A DNA stretch of 64,000 bases from Curvularia sp. ZM96 (Eukaryota; Ascomycota; Dothideomycetes; Pleosporales; Pleosporaceae), in NCBI GenBank assembly GCA_022457065.1, contig JAJGBQ010000001.1, positions 3,100,001-3,164,000 of the forward strand, read 5' to 3'. Each line of letters opens with the position of its first letter. Position 1 is the first letter of the stretch. The translations under genes and the position numbers were made by a program. Below the pieces are notes generated by a model. That model saw only the letters and a program-made list of their open reading frames with translations, was not told where the DNA came from and searched no databases. Below are positions 59,052 to 64,000 of the stretch, one piece after another.

Positions 59052-61650
59052 AGTCGTTGACTGACGCTCACGGCGATCCAATGCTGTGTAATGCTAGGCA
59101 GCCAGTCGGACTTAAGCCATTCGCCCGCTACGCCTCAACAGCTCCAGACCTTCTACAATGGACGTCGGAGACACGGGTCAGCTACGCCTCCTGGATACTC
59201 TGCATCCGGTGGTTCTAGACGGCCATTTATCCCTGCATCACCGGCCGTGTCCTGAAGTGTGTAGTTTCTTGACTTGCAGCGATCTTCGTTATACAATGTC
59301 AGAATATAGTATAGTAGCAGCAGGTACGAATACATTCGAATTCCATGTCTGGAAAAGTGTGGTTGTCTTATCTTGACACCTGCCAACGATCGAAGACATG
59401 GTATCATATGGCCCACCAGGGGTGCACAACAACACACCCCGTGCTGCATTGTATGCCACCATGATGGCCCGCATACGCAATCGATATTCAGTTCCAAAAC
59501 GCCCTGATGGCGTATGTGGCCGAATCATACATCCATCCGCAGGCACTGCCCTTGATAAGAGGTGGTGTGTGAGCAGAGCCCTGGACAAACACGCGTCCGG
59601 TGAATCCGCACCAATTCCTTGGGAACCTGATGGTTGTGTTATTCTGAAACGACGTCATACTAAGTCACTCTCAACCAACGACGCAGAAATTACGCGTCCA
59701 GACCCAAAATATCAGCTCTTGCATGACGACTCTAGCTTTACCTGCTCGACAAGGATTACAGCGGATGTATACAAGCTTACATCCCCAGCCCACTTACTTA
59801 AAACATATCCCCGAGTCTTTTTATCCTGCAGAGTAACCGGACTCAGCGCCGCCAGCAGCGGGGGATGCATATCAAGGAAAGTGTGAAATAAGCGGTGTGA
59901 CCTAGATCAGACTTGACCTGTAACCCCTGTCCATGTGCAAGGCCACCCCACACTACCCGTAGTCCCTAGTCCGGTGAAGAATGCGGAGTACCAGAAAAAA
60001 ACATCATTAGTGTAGTTCAACAAGGTTGAGGCCGTTTCAACGATATTTTGCATTTCGTTCTAGAGCCGGGGAAATGCTCCTCCGCATGCACGTCCAAGGA
60101 GGTCAAAGCACGCCCAAGTGCACCTGCTTGATTAGGACTGATTGACCACAAAGCAACGGACAGGTACAAGTAATCTCGTGAGATGGTGTTATCTAGTAGT
60201 TGTGTGATTTCTCCGCTGGCGGTTGTTGTGAGCCCTGCGTGGAGACGAGAGAGCTTAGCGCGTGGTGGAGCAATGGTGTCCTTTAGCTGTTTAGTCTACA
60301 CAGATCCGTCCAATTTGCATTTCTTTCTGCCCAGGAATTCCCATCAATAATATTGCATGAGAGGGTTTTGATACGTGGCCACTCTCATGGCGTCTTCAAG
60401 TAATAGCGTCAGCACCACAATTACGACCAGCCTGGGTACATCCAGTTCACTGCTTCGACAGCTGTAACAGAGAAAAAATCGGTCCACTTTCCAAGAGCTG
60501 GCCTACACTACAGCCTGCAGAGATTAAGTTATTAATCTTCCGGTATGAGCGCGCCACCTTCATTGTCTAAGTGGGCCACTAGTCACGACACCAAATCGCA
60601 AGCGTGGGCGTTTTTGCAGCAAAGCTTGAGCGAACGCTAAGGCATGTGATAATCAGAGTTTGACGTCCCGTCCCGTGGCTCCAGCAGGGTACGCATTATC
60701 CAATGTGGACATTGGGTACTGTTCGTGCCAGAAGTAGTCGTCCGACCGTGAGCTCTGCTCTACAATTACTGCAGGACTGTGCAGGTTGCGACTCATAAAC
60801 ATGGACTGAATTTCATTGATCACGTGCTTCTAAGAACTCTGGTAATTTAGCAAGTACTGTAGCAGGTCAATCGTTTGTTTCACCTATTGAAGCTTGGGAT
60901 GTTTGGCGGCCACAGTTGTCGATCCGGCCCCTTTCATATGAACGTCTGGAATCTCCACCACAACCTCGCACACGCAATGTCCCTTGAACAACTTTCGTAG
61001 AGCGGAGTTCCAACATCTGTACACATGATTGCTCAAGTCGGACTTTCGCTGCAGTTACTAGTGCATTGGCGTTGACTACGAGTCGTCACGACTTTTGCTT
61101 TTTCCCCACTCAATGGCAAATATCCCCCGCATTTAAACCCTGCTCTTCAATGATTGTCGATATTCCCATGGAAAGCTGTAAGCGTCAGGTTGGCGGCATA
61201 TGCGAGTTTTACTTTGTGCGTGATTGGCGTTGCTTCTAGTTCCCACCACACGCACGAACCAAGAGCGACGATACCTCATCAGTGCTAAATTTCTAATTCA
61301 CCGCAAAACGGTTGTGGGAACAGTGGCAGGTAAAGATTAAAGCAATAAGCCTTTCTTCACTCGTTGCTATACAGTCGAACCATTGGTCTTTTTCTTTGTC
61401 GATGGTATGATGTTTTCTACGCATTTGAGACTCTCTTATCCCGTCTTGGCTAAACACCATATATTTGATGATGTTCTTTTCATTAGACACTGCAGAGGTG
61501 TTTTCCTGTTTAAAAAGCCTCTGGATTTTCTCATTTATATAAACCGTAGATAGACTAGGATAGAATAGACAACTCATTAGTTCAACATTCGTTGTTTTTA
61601 TACCATTACGCACTTCAAACATGCTTGGATTTCTATTTTACTCTCTACGA
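59052..61650. other. Gene-poor region
   Basis: A plus-strand frame of 162 codons (59398-59886) shows no motif. No RNA gene or transposon recognised. Confidence 0.4.
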
Positions 61651-61739
61651 ATGTCCTCTTCACTCCATTCGCTTCTTCTAATCCTCACTTCATCTCAGTT
61701 CCTCCAGGCCTTTTGCTACCGTTGTAACAGGACTCGCTA

Positions 61740-62217
61740 TAATTGCTTCTCCTAGGGTCTACGAGCACGATGCTTCTTGGGCATGGGGTGTGATGGAAGG
61801 CCAACAATCATTGAACCCCAATATGGAAGATTGGGCTGTTGAACACTACCTCAATACCCAACACAGAAAGTTCTGTTACTTCAAGATTGCTTCACCACCA
61901 CCGGCGGCTACCGCGCCCTGCTGAGTAAGTATACCTACTTTTTTTCCTGCATGGCAATCCACTATTGCCTCCTTCCCTGCCCCCACCCCCAAGAAATTTG
62001 AAACCCCAATACAGTGAGTAGAGCGATGATGTTCTTGCGCTTGATCGACCTTCACACGGTTCAAGTCCGTAGAATGCATCAATCGGAGCACATCCCCGAG
62101 TTCAAGGCTGCCGCGTCCCTCAAGGACCTGTCTTACTACCATGAGGATATGAACACGCCCCTCGTCTTCTGCGGCGAATGGCAGCACGATACTTTGCACT
62201 GTCGCGTCACTACCTAG
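61740..62217 (+). pseudogene. Possible decayed gene fragment
   Basis: Two stretches look coding: one ending in SWAWGVMEGQQSLNPNMEDW and VEHYLNTQHRKFCYFK, and one in HEDMNTPLVFCGEWQHDTLH ending at TAG 62215-62217. They lie in different frames. The first ends at TGA just before GTAAGT at about 61924; an intron to AATACAG near 62009 would join in another frame. This looks like a frame-shifted remnant or a poorly read exon pair. No family recognised. Confidence 0.25.
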
Positions 62218-62545
62218 GTCGATGAGTTCGGCGAACAAATCTTCTCACTATAGTGGTCCCCAGGTCGGACCGAGCAGACTGTCTGGCGCAGGGTAAAAAA
62301 TTTTTATCGGCCGGGTGATTCGATTGTGATGCATAGGATGATTCAGTACATGGTAAAACAGAGAATGAAAACCTATCACGGTTATCTGAGTGTCTTTGCG
62401 TGATGTCTGCATGTGCCTCATCATCATAGTATCCAAGTAAACCGCCCAACACATGTAAGTGAGAGCACTTCAATACCTCTCCACAACCACACCGACGAGC
62501 AGAAGTGCATGCTCAAATGATGCAATGCTCGCTCATCCCACACCC
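62218..62545. other. 3' flank of the TatD-like gene
   Basis: Nothing recognised besides the 3' flank. Confidence 0.4.
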
Positions 62546-63781
62546 TCAACTTTCCCCAAACGCAAACATCCTCCAATTTCTTCCCAGCTGCCTCACCCCC
62601 TCCTCCAGCCCCCACCCCTTAATCCTACATATCCTACGCACAATATCCTCCAACCTTCTATCCATCTCCTCCCCCGCAGTGTGCAAATCGCTCTCTACCA
62701 ACAGCATATGATCCGGCACCGTCTTGATCATCTCCTCAAAGGACGCTGGAGTCTCCTCATCCAGCGCGTCCGAGAGATTAATCGCGGTGCTAAAGCTCGC
62801 AAAGATTTGTGCGGGGATAGCTGGATTGAGGTACTGTTTAAAATTGGAGACGTTGCCGGAGTAAGAATGGAGGCAGATTCGTGGCGGGTAGGGCTTGGCC
62901 TTTCCCTCTTTTTCCGCTGCAGCAGCGTCGTTGTTTTCATCAGCTTCGATCGCCGCTTCGGCAGCTGGATGGTCCTGTCCGCGTTTCTTGCGCTCGCGTT
63001 TACTCAGGACTTGTTTCTCGTGGCCTTTCCAGAGGTCGGACAGGACTTCTAGTACCAGCCCGTGCGCCTGGACGCCGTGGACGCTTACGGCGCGCCGTGT
63101 TTCCGCCGCGAGTTGAAGTTGCAGTTTGAAGATCTTCTTTTGGTGCGCTGGACTGGAGCGGAAGGGAGTTAGGCGGCGGCCTTCACGCCCGCCGGGGGTC
63201 AGCGTGTTGTCACGTTTTGCCCAGAGGTCTTGGTTTCCGGACCAGGATTCGGGGATGCGGAAGGAGCGGTCGAGACCAATTTCACCGATGAGGGCGTATG
63301 GGTATTGTTGGAGGTGTTTGCGAGTGGCGGATAGGAAGGTGGAGAATGGGGTGGGGTCCGGGAGGGAGAGGTAGGTTTGGATGTCTTCTTCGCTGGGGTT
63401 TTCGCGGGAGGGCTGGAGGACGGATTTGTAGTGGGCGATTTTGGTGTCTCCGGTAAGAGGACCTTGTTCTTGGAGGTTGCTTTCAGGATCGATGTCTTGA
63501 GTGAGGTACATTTGATAGGAGAACCAGGGATGCCAGCCGAAACAGGGTATGATGCACTCTTCTCTTTGCCATTGAGAGGGGTCGGTTGACCTAACGCTGT
63601 GTTTGTCTGCTGTGGCAGTGACAAGGTCTTGGTCTTCAGCTCTTGTTGCCATGACTGTAAGCACTCGTGCCTTCATCTTTTGTATTGTTTCGATGCTCGA
63701 CATGGTATCGGTCGGATGGCAATGTGCATCGTAGACACCCAGATGCCATGGAAATTCTTCCTCGCCCTTGCTTGCTGCCAT
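62546..63781 (-). CDS. TatD-family metal-dependent hydrolase, Scn1-like
   Basis: Single exon, 411 aa, ATG 63781 (a GTG four codons earlier is less likely). Metal ligands are recognised: His20 and His22 in YDAHCHPTDT, Glu in LIGEIGLDRS, His in AVSVHGVQAHG, His in ICLHSYSGNV and Asp in LLVESDLHTAG. TatD proteins are TIM-barrel phosphoesterases with DNase activity. The sequence resembles S. pombe Scn1, a Cut9-interacting member, mainly by its insertions: a Lys/Arg and Ala/Glu-rich stretch (KRERKKRGQDHPAAEAAIEA) between the barrel strands. No targeting signal, so nucleus or cytosol. Length exceeds bacterial TatD (about 260 aa) because of these insertions. Confidence 0.9.
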   Translation of the reverse strand: MAASKGEEEFPWHLGVYDAHCHPTDTMSSIETIQKMKARVLTVMATRAEDQDLVTATADKHSVRSTDPSQWQREECIIPCFGWHPWFSYQMYLTQDIDPESNLQEQGPLTGDTKIAHYKSVLQPSRENPSEEDIQTYLSLPDPTPFSTFLSATRKHLQQYPYALIGEIGLDRSFRIPESWSGNQDLWAKRDNTLTPGGREGRRLTPFRSSPAHQKKIFKLQLQLAAETRRAVSVHGVQAHGLVLEVLSDLWKGHEKQVLSKRERKKRGQDHPAAEAAIEADENNDAAAAEKEGKAKPYPPRICLHSYSGNVSNFKQYLNPAIPAQIFASFSTAINLSDALDEETPASFEEMIKTVPDHMLLVESDLHTAGEEMDRRLEDIVRRICRIKGWGLEEGVRQLGRNWRMFAFGES

Positions 63782-64000
63782 TGTACTGCACACGGTCCTG
63801 TGATCAGACCTAAACTTTTAGATATAGTTTTGCTGTTTGTGTTGCAAATTCAGATGGCATCTTGGTATGACGTACCCATGAGGCTGTTCGGACTAGTTCT
63901 TTTTCCGGCTACCGGCATCCCCTCGATCTGGAATACCTAGGTACATGTGTAACCCCGCAGCTCGACGCGTCTATGTCTAAGGCAACCACTCTCAACGGTT
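63782..64000. other. Upstream region of the TatD-like gene
   Basis: Promoter-side DNA up to the window end; nothing else supported. Confidence 0.4.

Noticed and set aside
59398..59886. 162-codon plus-strand frame
   Set aside because: No domain, no intron support and random-like composition.

Overview
The window looks like nuclear DNA of a filamentous ascomycete. Genes carry short GT-AG introns of about 48-60 nt, often with CTAAC/CTGAC branch points. The gene set includes a Hog1 MAP kinase, a group III G-protein alpha subunit, a Yvc1 vacuolar channel, a Spo71 homologue and an Lsh/Irc5-type remodeller. Protein sequences and architecture suggest Dothideomycetes, probably Pleosporales; that placement is inference. 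No CRISPR, IS element, intact transposon or virus was seen.

Layout. 1-0.37 kb: 3' end of a cytochrome P450. 1.1-4.7 kb: Spo71/Mug56-like PH protein (+). 5.6-7.5 kb: Yvc1 TRP channel (-). 8.3-9.4 kb: eIF2-alpha (-). 10.1-10.7 kb: GPI-type Ser/Thr-rich wall protein (-). 11.3-12.8 kb: unrecognised 474-aa protein (-). 13.7-14.1 kb: GlcG/HbpS-like protein (-). 16.5-17.3 kb: probable two-module dimeric alpha-beta-barrel protein (+). 17.3-20.0 kb: gene-poor, partly TA-rich. 20.04-20.18 kb: a proline tRNA gene split by an extra 51-nt insertion (-). 20.5-21.1 kb: GNAT acetyltransferase (+). 21.4-24.2 kb: SNF2/Lsh remodeller (+). 26.7-28.2 kb: haem-thiolate peroxidase-like protein (+). 28.9-30.8 kb: Prs5-like PRPP synthetase subunit (-). 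30.8-33.5 kb: GC-rich, gene-free. 33.5 kb: 53-aa cysteine-rich protein (+). 35.7-38.4 kb: calpain (+). 38.9-40.6 kb: SMP-C2-C2 protein (-). 42.0-43.6 kb: secreted carboxylesterase (-). 44.4-45.4 kb: SDR epimerase, DenD-like (+). 45.7-48.0 kb: Avl9/Anr2-type DENN protein (-). 48.6-50.0 kb: HOG1 (-). 50.0-52.8 kb: GC-rich divergent intergenic region with trinucleotide repeats. 52.8-54.1 kb: G-alpha (+). 54.1-62.5 kb: mostly gene-poor, with one supported small ORF, one weak one and a decayed coding remnant. 62.5-63.8 kb: TatD/Scn1-like hydrolase (-).

The genes are mostly single-copy housekeeping, signalling and trafficking genes and do not form a biosynthetic cluster. HOG1 and the G-alpha gene are divergently transcribed across a 2.76-kb region, so an osmostress MAPK and a cAMP-pathway G protein could share upstream DNA.

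The most unusual feature is the tRNA-Pro(AGG) gene. Its 3' body, canonical anticodon-loop intron and Pol III terminator are intact. The 9-nt 5' segment that completes the acceptor stem lies 51 nt upstream, separated by an insert placed between tRNA positions 9 and 10. The insert carries GTAAG and TACTAAC signals and complementary ends.
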